NCBI GenBank assembly: GCA_945910005.1
Contig: CAMDTW010000347.1
Coordinates: 1 to 64,000 of the forward strand
DNA length: 64,000 bases
Direction: 5' to 3'
DNA from: Isoperla grammatica
Lineage: Eukaryota > Arthropoda > Insecta > Plecoptera > Perlodidae
In this document: piece by piece, positions 26,155 through 40,970 of the stretch
How positions within the stretch are numbered: position 1 is the first letter of the stretch
How the letters are laid out: the number at the start of each line of letters is the position of its first letter
Translations under genes and position numbers: made by a program
Notes under the pieces: generated by a model
What the model saw: only the letters and a program-made list of their open reading frames with translations
What the model was told of the DNA's origin: nothing
Databases searched by the model: none

Positions 26155-29100
26155 CACTGGCGTGATGCTAGCGCGTGCCCTGCTGGCCTCTAGCGGGCTC
26201 CACACACACTACGTGTATGACGAGATGCAACAAGCTGGACTGCCACAGCTACACTGGCGTGATGCTAGCGCGTGCCCTGCGGCCTCTAGCGGGCTCCACA
26301 CACACTACGTGTATGACGAGATGCAACAAGCTGGACTGCCACAGCTACACTGGCGTGAAGCTAGCGCGTGCCCTGCTGGCCTCTAGCGGGCTCCAAACAC
26401 ACTACGTGTATGACGAGATGCATCAAGCTGGACTGCCACAGCTACACTGGCGTGATGCTAGCGCGTGCCCTGCTGGCCTCTAGCGGGCTCCAAACACACT
26501 ACGTGTATGACGAGATGCATCAAGCTGGACTGCCACAGCTACACTGGCGTGATGCTAGCGCGTGCCCTGCTGGCCTCTAGCGGGCTCCACACACACTACG
26601 TGTATGACGAGATGCAACAAGCTAGACTGCCACAGCTACACTGGCGTGATGCTAGCGCGTGCCCTGCTGGCCTCTAGCGGGCTCCACACACACTACGTGT
26701 ATGACGAGATGCAACAAGCTGGACTGCCACAGCTACACTGGCGTGATGCTAGCGCGTGCCCTGCTGGCCTCTAGCGGGCTCCACACACACTACGTGTATG
26801 AAAAGATGCAACAAGCTAGACTGCCACAGCTACACTGGCGTGATGCTAGCGCGTGCCCTGCTGGCCTCTAGCGGGCTCCACACACACTACGTGTATGACG
26901 AGATGCAACAAGCTGGACTGCCACAGCTACACTGGCGTGATGCAAGCGCGTGCCCTGCTGGCCTCTAGCGGGCTCCACACACACTACGTGTATGACTAGA
27001 TGCAACAAGCTGGACTGCCACAGCTACACTGGCGTGATGCTAGCGCGTGCCCTGCTGGCCTCTAGCGGGCTCCACATACACTACGTACATGACGAGATGC
27101 AACAAGCTGGACTGCCACAGCTACACTGGCGTGATGCTAGCGCGTGCCCTGCTGGCCTCTAGCGGGCTCCACACACACTACGTGTATGACGAGATGCAAC
27201 AAGCTGGACTGCCACAGCTACACTGGCGTGATGCTAGCGCGTGCCCTGCTGGCCTCTAGCGGGCTCCACACACACTACGTGTATGACGAGATGCAACAAG
27301 CTGGACTGCCACAGCTACACTGGCGTGATGCTAGCGCGTGCCCTGCTGGCCTCTAGCGGGCTCCACACACACTACGTGTATGACGAGATGCAACAAGCTA
27401 GACTGCCACAGCTACACTGGCGTGATGCTAGCGCGTGCCCTGCTGGCCTCTAGCGGGCTCCACACACACTACGTGTATGACTAGATGCAACAAGCTAGAC
27501 TGCCACAGCTACACTGGCGTGATGCTAGCGCGTGCCCTGCTGGCCTCTAGCGGGCTCCACACACACTACGTGTATGACGAGATGCAACAAGCTGGACTGC
27601 CACAGCTACACTGGCGTGATGCTAGCGCGTGCCCTGCTGGCCTCTAGCGGGCTCCACACACACTACGTGTATGACGAGATGCATCAAGCTGGACTGCCAC
27701 AGCTACACTGGCGTGCTGCTAGCGCGTGCCCTGCTGGCCTCTAGCGGGCTCCACACACACTACGTGTATGACGAGATGCATCAAGCTGGACTGCCACAGC
27801 TACACTGGCGTGCTGCTAGCGCGTGCCCTGCTGGCCTCTAGCGGGCTCCACACACACTACGTGTATGACGAGATGCAACAAGCTGGACTGCCACAGCTAC
27901 ACTGGCGTGATGCTAGCGCGTGCCCTGCTGGCCTCTAGCGGGCTCCACACACACTACGTGTATGACGAGATGCATCAAGCTGGACTGCCACAGCTACACT
28001 GGCGTGCTGCTAGCGCGTGCCCTGCTGGCCTCTAGCGGGCTCCACACACACTACGTGTATGACGAGATGCATCAAGCTGGACTGCCACAGCTACACTGGC
28101 GTGCTGCTAGCGCGTGCCCTGCTGGCCTCTAGCGGGCTCCACACACACTACGTGTATGACGAGATGCATCATGCTGGACTGCCACAGCTACACTGGCGTG
28201 CTGCTAGCGCGTGCCCTGCTGGCCTCTAGCGGGCTCCACACACACTACGTGTATGACGAGATGCAACAAGCTGGACTGCCACAGCTACAATGGCGTGATG
28301 CTAGCGCGTGCCCTGCTGGCCTCTAGCGGGCTCCACACACACTACGTGTATGACGAGATGCAACAAGCTGGACTGCCACAGCTACACTGGCGTGATGCTA
28401 GCGCGTGCCCTGCTGGCCTCTAGCGGGCTCCACACACACTACGTGTATGACGAGATGCAACAAGCTGGACTGCCACAGCTACAATGGCGTGATGCTAGCG
28501 CGTGCCCTGCTGGCCTCTAGCGGGCTCCACACACACTACGTGTATGACGAGATGCAACAAGCTGGACTGCCACAGCTACACTGGCGTGATGCTAGCGCGT
28601 GCCCTGCTGGCCTCTAGCGGGCTCCACACACACTACGTGTATGACGAGATGCAACAAGCTGGACTGCCACAGCTACACTGGCGTGCTGCTAGCGCGTGCC
28701 CTGCTGGCCTCTAGCGGGCTCCACACACACTACGTGTATGACGAGATGCAACAAGCTAGACTGCCACAGCTACACTGGCGTGATGCTAGCGCGTGCCCTG
28801 CTGGCCTCTAGCGGGCTCCACACACACTACGTGTATAACAAGATGCAACAAGCTGGACAGCCACAGCTACACTGGCGTGATGCTAGCGCGTGCCCTGCTG
28901 GCCTCTAGCGGGCTCCACACACACTACGTGTATGACGAGATGCAACAAGCTGGACTGCCACAGCTACACTGGCGTGATGCTAGCGCGTGCCCTGCTGGCT
29001 CTAGCGGGCTCCACACACACTACGTGTATGACGAGATGCAACAAGCTGGACTGCCACAGCTACACTGGCGTGATGCTAGCGCGTGCCCTGCTGGCCTCTA

Positions 29101-32100
29101 GCGGGCTCCACACACACTACTTGTATGACGAGATGCAACAAGCTGGACTGCCACAGCTACACTGGCGTGATGCTAGCGCGTGCCCTGCTGGCCTCTAGCG
29201 GGCTCCACACACACTACGTGTATGACGAGATGCAACAAGCTAGACTGCCACAGCTACACTGGTGTGATGCTAGCGCGTGCCCTGCTGGCCTCTAGCGGGC
29301 TCCACACACACTACGTGTATGACGAGATGCATCAAGCTGGACTGCCACAGCTACACTGGCGTGCTGCTAGCGCGTGCCCTGCTGGCCTCTAGCGGGCTCC
29401 ACACACACTACGTGTATGACGAGATGCAACAAGCTGGACTGCCACAGCTACACTGGCGTGATGCTAGCGCGTGCCCTGCTGGCCTCTAGCGGGCTCCACA
29501 CACACTACGTGTATGACGAGATGCAACAAGCTGGACTGCCACAGCTACACTGGCGTGATGCTAGCGCGTGCCCTGCTGGCCTCTAGCGGGCTCCACACAC
29601 ACTACTTGTATGACGAGATGCAACAAGCTGGACTGCCACAGCTACACTGGCGTGATGCTAGCGCGTGCCCTGCTTGCCTCTAGCGGGCTCCACACACACT
29701 ACGTACATGACGAGATGCAACAAGCTAGACTGCCACAGCTACACTGGCGTGCTGCTAGCGCGTGCCCTGCTGGCCTCTAGCGGGCTCCACACACACTACG
29801 TACATGACGAGATGCAACAAGCTGGACTGCCACAGCTACACTGGCGTGATGCTAGCGCGTGCCCTGCTGGCCTCTAGCGGGCTCCACACACACTAGGTGT
29901 ATGACGAGATGCAACAAGCTGGACTGCCACAGCTACACTGGCGTGATGCTAGCGCGTGCCCTGCTGGCCTCTAGCGGGCTCCACACACACTACGTACATG
30001 ACGAGATGCAACAAGCTGGACTGCCACAGCTACACTGGCGTGCTGCTAGCGCGTGCCCTGCTGGCCTCTAGCGGGCTCCACACACACTACGTACATGACG
30101 AGATGCAACAAGCTGGACTGCCACAGCTACACTGGCGTGATGCTAGCGCGTGCCCTGCTGGCCTCTAGCGGGCTCCACACACACTACGTACATGACGAGA
30201 TGCAACAAGCTGGACTGCCACAGCTACACTGGCGTGATGCTAGCGCGTGCCCTGCTGGCCTCTAGCGGGCTCCACACACACTACGTACATGACGAGATGC
30301 AACAAGCCGGACTGCCACAGCTACACTGGCGTGATGCTAGCGCGTGCCCTGCTGGCCTCTAGCGGGCTCCACACACACTACGTGTATGACGAGATGCAAC
30401 AAGCTGGACTGCCACAGCTACACTGGCGTGATGCTAGCGCGTGCCCTGCTGGCCTCTAGCGGGCTCCACACACACTACGTGTATGACGAGATGCAACAAG
30501 CTAGACTGCCACAGCTACACTGGCGTGATGCTAGCGCGTGCCCTGCTGGCCTCAAGCGGGCTACACACACACTACGTACATGACGAGATGCAACAAGCTG
30601 GACTGCCACAGCTACACTGGCGTGATGCTAGCGCGTGCCCTGCTGGCCTCTAGCGGGCTCCACACACACTACGTGTATGACGAGATGCAACAAGCTGGAC
30701 TGCCACAGCTACACTGGCGTGATGCTAGCGCGTGCCCTGCTGGCCTCTAGCGGGCTCCACACACACTACGTGTATGACGAGATGCAACAAGCTGGACTGC
30801 CACAGCTACACTGGCGTGATGCTAGCGCGTGCCCTGCTGGCCTCTAGCGGGCTCCACACACACTACGTGTATGACGAGATGCAACAAGCTGGACTGCCAC
30901 AGCTACACTGGCGTGATGCTAGCGCGTGCCCTGCTGGCCTCTAGCGGGCTCCACACACACTACGTGTATGACGAGATGCAACAAGCTGGACTGCCACAGC
31001 TACACTGGCGTGATGCTAGCGCCTGCCCTGCTGGCCTCTAGCGGGCTCCACACACACTACGTACATGACGAGATGCAACAAGCTGGACTGCCACAGCTAC
31101 ACTGGCGTGATGCTAGCGCGTGCCCTGCTGGCCTCTAGCGGGCTCCACACACACTACGTGTATGACGAGATGCAACAAGCTGGACTGCCACAGCTACACT
31201 GGCGTGATGCTAGCGCGTGCCCTGCTGGCCTCTAGCGGGCTCCACACACACTACGTACATGACGAGATGCAACAAGCTGGACTGCCACAGCTACACTGGC
31301 GTGATGCTAGCGCGTGCCCTGCTGGCCTCTAGCGGGCTCCACACACACTACGTGTATGACGAGATGCAACAAGCTGGACTGCCACAGCTACACTGGCGTG
31401 ATGCTAGCGCGTGCCCTGCTGGCCTCTAGCGGGCTCCACACACACTACGTGTATGACGAGATGCAACAAGCTGGACTGCCACAGCTACACTGGCGTGATG
31501 CTAGCGCGTGCCCTGCTGGCCTCTAGCGGGTTCCACACACACTACGTACATGACGAGATGCATCAAGCTGGACTGCCACAGCTACACTGGCGTGATGCTA
31601 GCGCGTGCCCTGCTGGCCTCTAGCGGGCTCCACACACACTACGTACATGACTAGATGCAACAAGCTGGACTGCCACAGCTACACTGGCGTGATGCTAGCG
31701 CGTGCCCTGCTGGCCTCTAGCGGGCTCCACACACACTACGTGTATGACGAAATGCAACAAGCTGGACTGCCACAGCTACACTGGCGTGCTGCTAGCGCGT
31801 GCCCTGCTGGCCTCTAGCGGGCTCCACACACACTACGTGTATGACGAGATGCAACAAGCTGGACTGCCACAGCTACACTGGCGTGCTGCTAGCGCGTGCC
31901 CTGCTGGCCTCTAGCGGGCTCCACACACACTACGTGTATGACGAGATGCAACAAGCTGGACTGCCACAGCTACACTGGCGTGCTGCTAGCGCGTGCCCTG
32001 CTGGCCTCTAGCGGGCTCCACACACACTACGTGTATGACGAGATGCATCAAGCTGGACTGCCACAGCTACACTGGCGTGATGCTAGCGCGTGCCCTGCTG

Positions 32101-34959
32101 GCCTCTAGCGGGCTCCACACACACTACGTACATGACGAGATGCAACAAGCTGGACTGCCACAGCTACACTGGCGTGATGCTAGCGCGTGCCCTGCTGGCC
32201 TCTAGCGGGCTCCACATACACTACGTACATGACGAGATGCAACAAGCTGGACTGCCAACGCTACACTGGCGTGATGCTAGCGCGTGCCCTGCTGGCCTCT
32301 AGCGGGCTCCACACACACTACGTGTATGACGAGATGCAACAAGCTGGACTGCCACAGCTACACTGGCGTGATGCTAGCGCGTGCCCTGCTGGCCTCTACC
32401 GGGCTCCACACACACTACGTGTATGACGAGATGCATCAAGCTGGACTGCCACAGCTACACTGGCGTGATGCTAGCGCGTGCCCTGCTGGCCTCTAGCGGG
32501 CTCCACACACACTACGTGTATGACGAGATGCAACAAGCTGGACTGCCACAGCTACACTGGCGTGATGCTAGCGCGTGCCCTGCTGGCCTCTAGCGGGCTC
32601 CACACACACTACGTGTATGACGAGATGCAACAAGCTGGACTGCCACAGCTACACTGGCGTGATGCTAGCGCGTGCCCTGCTGGCCTCTAGCGGGCTCCAC
32701 ACACACTACGTACATGACTAGATGCAACAAGCTGGACTGCCAAGCTACACTGGCGTGATGCTAGCGCGTGCCCTGCTGGCCTCTAGCGGGCTCCACACAC
32801 ACTACGTTCATGACTAGATGCAACAAGCTGGACTGCCAAGCTACACTGGCGTGATGCTAGCGCGTGCCCTGCTGGCCTCTAGCGGGCTCCACACACACTA
32901 CGTGTATGACGAGATGCAACAAGCTGGACTGCCATAGCTACACTGGCGTGATGCTAGCGCGTGCCCTGCTGGCCTCTAGCGGGCTCCACACACACTACGT
33001 ACATGACGAGATGCAACAAGCTGGACTGCCACAGCTACACTGGCGTGATGCTAGCGCGTGCCCTGCTGGCCTCTAGCGGGCTCCACACACACTACGTGTA
33101 TGACGAGATGCAACAAGCTGGACTGCCATAGCTACACTGGCGTGCTGCTAGCGCGTGCCCTGCTGGCCTCTAGCGGGCTCCACACACACTACGTGTATGA
33201 CGAGATGCAACAAGCTGGACTGCCATAGCTACACTGGCGTGATGCTAGCGCGTGCCCTGCTGGCCTCTAGCGGGCTCCACACACACTACGTGTATGACGA
33301 GATGCAACAAGCCGGACTGCCATAGCTACACTGGCGTGATGCTAGCGCGTGCCCTGCTGGCCTCTAGCGGGCTCCACACACACTACGTGTATGACGAGAT
33401 GCAACAAGCTGGACTGCCACAGCTACACTGGCGTGATGCTAGCGCGTGCCCTGCTGGCCTCTAGCGGGCTCCACACACACTACGTGTATGACGAGATGCA
33501 ACAAGCTGGACTGCCACAGCTACACTGGCGTGATGCTAGCGCGTGCCCTGCTGGCCTCTAGCGGGCTCCACACACACTACGTGTATGACGAGATGCATCA
33601 AGCTGGACTGCCACAGCTACACTGGCGTGATGCTAGCGCGTGCCCTGCTGGCCTCTAGCGGGCTCCACACACACTACGTGTATGACGAGATGCAACAAGC
33701 TGGACTGCCACAGCTACACTGGCGTGATGCTAGCGCGTGCCCTGCTGGCCTCTAGCGGGGACCACACACACTACGTGTATGACGAGATGCAACAAGCTAG
33801 ACTGCCACAGCTACACTGGCGTGATGCTAGCGCGTGCCCTGCTGGCCTCTAGCGGGCTCCACACACACTACGTACATGACGAGATGCAACAAGCTGGACT
33901 GCCACAGCTACACTGGCGTGATGCTAGCGCGTGCCCTGCTGGCCTCTAGCGGGCTCCACACACACTACGTACATGACGAGATGCATCAAGCTGGACTGCC
34001 ACAGCTACACTGGCGTGATGCTAGCGCGTGCCCTGCTGGCCTCTAGCGGGCTCCACACACACTACGTGTATGACGAGATGCAACAAGCTGGACTGCCACA
34101 GCTACACTGGCGTGATGCTAGCGCGTGCCCTGCTGGCCTCTAGCGGGCTCCACACACACTACGTGTATGACGAGATGCAACAAGCTGGACTGCCACAGCT
34201 ACACTGGCGTGATGCTAGCGCGTGCCCTGCTGGCCTCTAGCGGGCTCCACACACACTACTTGTATGACGAGATGCATCAAGCTGGACTGCCACAGCTACA
34301 CTGGCGTGATGCTAGCGCGTGCCCTGCTGGCCTCTAGCGGGCTCCACACACACTACGTGTATGACGAGATGCATCAAGCTGGACTGCCACAGCTACACTG
34401 GCGTGATGCTAGCGCGTGCCCTGCTGGCCTCTAGCGGGCTCCACACACACTACGTACATGACTAGATGCAACAAGCTGGACTGCCACAGCTACACTGGCG
34501 TGATGCTAGCGCGTGCCCTGCTGGCCTCTAGCGGGCTACACACACACTAGGTGTATGACGAGATGCAACAAGCTGGACTGCCATAGCTACACTGGCGTGA
34601 TGCTAGCGCGTGCCCTGCTGGCCTCTAGCGGGCTCCACACACACTACGTGTATGACGAGATGCAACAAGCTAGACTGCCACAGCTACACTGGCGTGATGC
34701 TAGCGCGTGCCCTGCTGGCCTCTAGCGGGCTCCACACACACTACGTGTATGACGAGATGCAACAAGCTGGACTGCCACAGCTACACTGGCGTGCTGCTAG
34801 CGCGTGCCCTGCTGGCCTCTAGCAGGCTCCACACACACTACGTACATGACTAAATGCATCAAGCTGGACTGCTACAGCTACACTGGCGTGATGCTAGCGC
34901 GTGCCCTGCTGGCCTCTAGCGGGCTCCACACACACTACGTGTATGACGAGATGCAACAA

Positions 34960-35055
34960 TGATTGATTGATTGGTGGTGCTTAACGACGTACTCGACAGC
35001 TTAGGTCATATGACGTCTTCCGAATCAGGTCCATCTATAACGCGGGAGTCGTCAT
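34960..35055. repeat. 96-bp foreign insert A, copy 1
   Basis: A non-satellite segment within a satellite unit: tgattgattgattggtggtg, then cttaacgacgtactcgacag, then cttaggtcatatgacgtctt, ending gggagtcgtcat. The gattgattgattggtg... cttaacg... ggtcatatgacg layout resembles the 3' part of marine-invertebrate SINEs. No target duplication is obvious. The unit continues afterwards with gctggactgcc. Confidence 0.85.
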
Positions 35056-35846
35056 GCTGGACTGCCACAGCTACACTGGCGTGATGCTAGCGCGTGCCCT
35101 GCTGGCCTCTAGCGGGCTCCACACACACTACGTGTATGACGAGATGCATCAAGCTGGACTGCCACAGCTACACTGGCGTGATGCTAGCGCGTGCCCTGCT
35201 GGCCTCTAGCGGGCTCCACACACACTACGTGTATGACGAGATGCATCAAGCTGGACTGCCACAGCTACACTGGCGTGATTCTAGCGCGTGCCCTGCTGGC
35301 CTCTAGCAGGCTCCACACACACTACGTGTATGACGAGATGCAACAAGCTGGACTGCCACAGCTACACTAGCGTGATGCTAGCGCGTGCCCTGCTGGCCTC
35401 TAGCGGGCTCCACACACACTACGTGTATGACGAGATGCAACAAGCTGGACTGCCACAGCTACACTGGCGTGATGCTAGCGCGTGCCCTGCTGGCCTCTAG
35501 CAGGCTCCACACACACTACGTGTATGACGAGATGCAACAAGCTGGACTGCCACAGCTACACTGGCGTGATGCTAGCGCGTGCCCTGCTGGCCTCTAGCGG
35601 GCTCCACACACACTACGTGTATGACAAGATGCATCAAGCTGGACTGCCACAGCTACACTGGCGTGATGCTAGCGCGTGCCCTGCTGGCCTCTAGCGGGCT
35701 CCACACACACTACGTGTATGACGAGATGCATCAAGCTGGACTGCCACAGCTACACTGGCGTGATGCTAGCGCGTGCCCTGCTGGCCTCTAGCGGGCTCCA
35801 CACACACTACGTGTATGACGAGATGCAACAAGCTGGACTGCCACAG

Positions 35847-35879
<33 letters not shown>

Positions 35880-35917
35880 CTAGCGGTAGTAGAAACCCTT
35901 CCGCTGTACTGCCACAG
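35847..35917 (-). mobile_element. (TTG)n micro-retroposon in satellite, copy 1
   Basis: The insert is (TTG)10 plus tttctagcggtagtagaaac and ccttccgctgt, followed by a second copy of actgccacag, the satellite sequence just before it. This gives a 10-bp target duplication (35837-35846 and 35908-35917). Read on the minus strand it is a short 5'-truncated retroposon ending in (CAA)10, as left by target-primed insertion of a SINE or LINE tail. Confidence 0.85.
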
Positions 35918-36013
35918 CTACACTGGCGTGATGCTAGCGCGTGCCCTGCTGGCCTCTAGCGGGCTCCACACACACTACGTGTATGACGAGATGCAACAAG
36001 CTGGACTGCCACA

Positions 36014-36014
<1 letters not shown>

Positions 36015-36044
<30 letters not shown>

Positions 36045-36082
36045 CTAGCGGTAGTAGAAACCCTTCCGCTGTACTGCCACAG
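36015..36082 (-). mobile_element. (TTG)n micro-retroposon in satellite, copy 2
   Basis: Same insert and same flanking actgccacag, with (TTG)9. It lies one satellite unit after copy 1 (168 bp offset), so the insert-bearing unit was itself tandemly duplicated. Confidence 0.85.
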
Positions 36083-38312
36083 CTACACTGGCGTGATGCT
36101 AGCGCGTGCCCTGCTGGCCTCTAGCGGGCTCCACACACACTACGTACATGACGAGATGCAACAAGCTGGACTGCCACAGCTACACTGGCGTGATGCTAGC
36201 GCGTGCCCTGCTGGCCTCTAGCGGGCTCCACACACACTACGTGTATGACGAGATGCAACAAGCTGGACTGCCACAGCTACACTGGCGTGATGCTAGCGCG
36301 TGCCCTGCTGGCCTCTAGCGGGCTCCACACACACTAGGTGTATGACGAGATGCAACAAGCTGGACTGCCACAGCTACACTGGCGTGATGCTAGCGCGTGC
36401 CCTGCTGGCCTCTAGCGGGCTCCACACACACTACGTGTATGACGAGATGCAACAAGCTGGACTGCCACAGCTACACTGGCGTGATGCTAGCGCGTGCCCT
36501 GCTGGCCTCTAGCGGGCTCCACACACACTACGTGTATGACTAAATGCAACAAGCTGGACTGCCACAGCTACACTGGCGTGCTGCTAGCGCGTGCCCTGCT
36601 GGCCTCTAGCGGGCTCCACACACACTACGTGTATGACGAGATGCAACAAGCTGGACTGCCACAGCTACACTGGCGTGATGCTAGCGCGTGCCCTGCTGGC
36701 CTCTAGCGGGCTACACACACACTACGTACATGACGAGATGCAACAAGCTGGACTGCCACAGCTACACTGGCGTGATGCTAGCGCGTGCCCTGCTGGCCTC
36801 TAGCGGGCTACACACACACTACGTACATGACGAGATGCAACAAGCTGGACTGCCACAGCTACACTGGCGTGATGCTAGCGCGTGCCCTGCTGGCCTCTAG
36901 CGGGCTACACACACACTACGTACATGACGAGATGCAACAAGCTGGACTGCCACAGCTACACTGGCGTGCTGCTAGCGCGTGCCCTGCTGGCCTCTAGCGG
37001 GCTACACACACACTAGGTGTATGACGAGATGCAACAAGCTGGACTGCCACAGCTACACTGGCGTGATGCTAGCGCGTGCCCTGCTGGCCTCTAGCGGGCT
37101 CCACACACACTACGTGCATGACGAGATGCAACAAGCTGGACTGCCACAGCTACACTGGCGTGCTGCTAGCGCGTGCCCTGCTGGCCTCTAGCGGGCTCCA
37201 CATACACTACGTGTATGACGAGATGCATCAAGCTGGACTGCCACAGCTACACTGGCGTGAAGCTAGCGCGTGCCCTGCTGGCCTCTAGCGGGCTCCACAC
37301 ACACTACGTACATGACGAGATGCAACAAGCTGGACTGCCACAGCTACACTGGCGTGATGCTAGCGCGTGCCCTGCTGGCCTCTAGCGGGCTCCACACACA
37401 CTACGTGTATGACGAGATGCAACAAGCTGGACTGCCACAGCTACACTGGCGTGATGCTAGCGCGTGCCCTGCTGGCCTCTAGCGGGCTCCACACACACTA
37501 CGTACATGACGAGATGCAACAAGCTGGACTGCCACAGCTACACTGGCGTGATGCTAGCGCGTGCCCTGCTGGCCTCTAGCGGGCTCCATACACACTACGT
37601 GTATGACGAGATGCAACAAGCTGGACTGCCATAGCTACACTGGCGTGATGCTAGCGCGTGCCCTGCTGGCCTCTAGCGGGCTCCACACACACTACGTGTA
37701 TGACGAGATGCAACAAGCTGCACTGCCACAGCTACACTGGCGTGATGCTAGCGCGTGCCCTGCTGGCCTCTAGCGGGCTCCACACACACTACGTGTATGA
37801 CGAGATGCATCAAGCTGGACTGCCACAGCTACACTGGCGTGATGCTAGCGCGTGCCCTGCTGGCCTCTAGCGGGCTCCACACACACTACGTACATGACGA
37901 GATGCAACAAGCTAGACTGCCACAGCTACACTGGCGTGATGCTAGCGCGTGCCCTGCTGGCCTCTAGCGGGCTCCACACACACTACGTGTATGACGAGAT
38001 GCAACAAGCTGGACTGCCACAGCTACACTGGCGTGATGCTAGCGCGTGCCCTGCTGGCCTCTAGCGGGCTCCACACACACTACGTGTATGACGAGATGCA
38101 TGAAGCTGGACTGCCACAGCTACACTGGCGTGATGCTAGCGCGTGCCCTGCTGGCCTCTAGCGGGCTCCACACACACTACGTGTATGACGAGATGCAACA
38201 AGCTGGACTGCCATAGCTACACTGGCGTGATGCTAGCGCGTGCCCAGCTGGCCTCTAGCGGGCTCCACACACACTACGTACATGACGAGATGCATCAAGC
38301 TGGACTGCCACA

Positions 38313-38313
<1 letters not shown>

Positions 38314-38343
<30 letters not shown>

Positions 38344-38381
38344 CTAGCGGTAGTAGAAACCCTTCCGCTGTACTGCCACAG
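38314..38381 (-). mobile_element. (TTG)n micro-retroposon in satellite, copy 3
   Basis: Same insert with (TTG)9. The next satellite unit carries the cgtacatg variant, followed by a gactaaatg unit, the same order as after copies 4 and 5. Confidence 0.85.
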
Positions 38382-39918
38382 CTACACTGGCGTGATGCTA
38401 GCGCGTGCCCTGCTGGCCTCTAGCGGGCTCCACACACACTACGTACATGACGAGATGCAACAAGCTGGACTGCCACAGCTACACTGGCGTGATGCTAGCG
38501 CGTGCCCTGCTGGCCTCTAGCGGGCTCCACACACACTACGTGTATGACTAAATGCAACAAGCTGAACTGCCACAGCTACACTGGCGTGCTGCTAGCGCGT
38601 GCCCTGCTGGCCTCTAGCGGGCTCCACACACACTACGTGTATGACTAGATGCAACAAGCTGGACTGCCACAGCTACACTGGCGTGATGCTAGCGCGTGCC
38701 CTGCTGGCCTCTAGCGGGCTCCACACACACTACGTGTATGACGAGATGCATCAAGCTGGACTGCCACAGCTACACTGGCGTGATGCTAGCGCGTGCCCTG
38801 CTGGCCTCTAGCGGGCTCCACACACACTACGTGTATGACGAGATGCAACAAGCTGGACTGCCACAGCTACACTGGCGTGCTGCTAGCGCGTGCCCTGCTG
38901 GCCTCTAGCGGGCTCCACACACACTACGTGTATGACGAGATGCAACAAGCTGGACTGCCACAGCTACACTGGCGTGATGCTAGCGCGTGCCCTGCTGGCC
39001 TCTAGCGGGCTCCACACACACTACGTGTATGACGAGATGCAACAAGCTGGACTGCCACAGCTACACTGGGGTGCTGCTAGCGCGTGCCCTGCTGGCCTCT
39101 AGCGGGCTCCACACACACTACGTGTATGACGAGATGCAACAAGCTGGACTGCCACAGCTACACTGGCGTGCTGCTAGCGCGTGCCCTGCTGGCCTCTAGC
39201 GGGCTCCACACACACTACGTGTATGACGAGATGCAACAAGCTGGACTGCCACAGCTACACTGGCGTGATGCTAGCGCGTGCCCTGCTGGCCTCTAGCGGG
39301 CTCCACACACACTACGTGTATGACTAAATGCAACAAGCTGGACTGCCACAGCTACACTGGCGTGCTGCTAGCGCGTGCCCTGCTGGCCTCTTGCGGGCTC
39401 CACACACACTACGTGTATGACGAGATGCAACAAGCTGGACTGCCACAGCTACACTGGCGTGATGCTAGCGCGTGCCCTGCTGGCCTCTAGCGGGCTACAC
39501 ACACACTAGGTGTATGACGAGATGCAACAAGCTGGACTGCCACAGCTACACTGGCGTGATGCTAGCGCGTGCCCTGCTGGCCTCTAGCGGGCTCCACACA
39601 CACTACGTGTATGACGAGATGCAACAAGCTAGACTGCCACAGCTACACTGGCGTGATGCTAGCGCGTGCCCTGCTGGCCTCTAGCGGGCTCCACACACAC
39701 TACGTGTATGACGAGATGCAACAAGCTGGACTGCCACAGCTACACTGGCGTGCTGCTAGCGCGTGCCCTGCTGGCCTCTAGCAGGCTCCACACACACTAC
39801 GTACATGACTAGATGCATCAAGCTGGACTGCTACAGCTACACTGGCGTGATGCTAGCGCGTGCCCTGCTGGCCTCTAGCGGGCTCCACACACACTACGTG
39901 TATGACGAGATGCAACAA

Positions 39919-40014
39919 TGATTGATTGATTGGTGGTGCTTAACGACGTACTCGACAGCTTAGGTCATATGACGTCTTCCGAATCAGGTCCATCTATAAC
40001 GCGGGAGTCGTCAT
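39919..40014. repeat. 96-bp foreign insert A, copy 2
   Basis: Identical by eye to 34960-35055, at the same position of the satellite unit (after gatgcaacaa). The identical breakpoints show it was copied with the surrounding satellite rather than inserted again. Confidence 0.88.
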
Positions 40015-40901
40015 GCTGGACTGCCACAGCTACACTGGCGTGATGCTAGCGCGTGCCCTGCTGGCCTCTAGCGGGCTCCACACACACTACGTGTATGACG
40101 AGATGCATCAAGCTGGACTGCCACAGCTACACTGGCGTGATGCTAGCGCGTGCCCTGCTGGCCTCTAGCGGGCTCCACACACACTACATGTATGACGAGA
40201 TGCATCAAGCTTGACTGCCACAGCTACACTGGCGTGATGCTAGCGCGTGCCCTGCTGGCCTCTAGCAGGCTCCACACACACTACGTGTATGACGAGATGC
40301 AACAAGCTGGACTGCCACAGCTACACTGGCGTGATGCTAGCGCGTGCCCTGCTGGCCTCTAGCGGGCTCCACACACACTACGTGTATGACGAGATGCAAC
40401 AAGCTGGACTGCCACAGCTACACTGGCGTGATGCTAGCGCGTGCCCTGCTGGCCTCTAGCAGGCTCCACACACACTACGTGTATGACGAGATGCAACAAG
40501 CTGGACTGCCACAGCTACACTGGCGTGATGCTAGCGCGTGCCCTGCTGGCCTCTAGCGGGCTCCACACACACTACGTGTATGACGAGATGCATCAAGCTG
40601 GACTGCCACAGCTACACTGGCGTGATGCTAGCGCGTGCCCTGCTGGCCTCTAGCGGGCTCCACACACACTACGTGTATGACGAGATGCATCAAGCTGGAC
40701 TGCCACAGCTACACTGGCGTGATGCTAGCGCGTGCCCTGCTGGCCTCTAGCGGGCTCCACACACACTGCGTGTATGACGAGATGCAACAAGCTGGACTGC
40801 CACAGCTACACTGGCGTGATGCTAGCGCGTGCCCTGCTGGCCTCTAGCGGGCTCCACACACACTACGTGTATGACGAGATGCAACAAGCTGGACTGCCAC
40901 A

Positions 40902-40902
<1 letters not shown>

Positions 40903-40932
<30 letters not shown>

Positions 40933-40970
40933 CTAGCGGTAGTAGAAACCCTTCCGCTGTACTGCCACAG
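40903..40970 (-). mobile_element. (TTG)n micro-retroposon in satellite, copy 4
   Basis: Same insert with (TTG)9. It lies exactly 2,589 bp after copy 3: 25 satellite units plus one 68-bp insert plus one 96-bp insert A. Confidence 0.85.
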
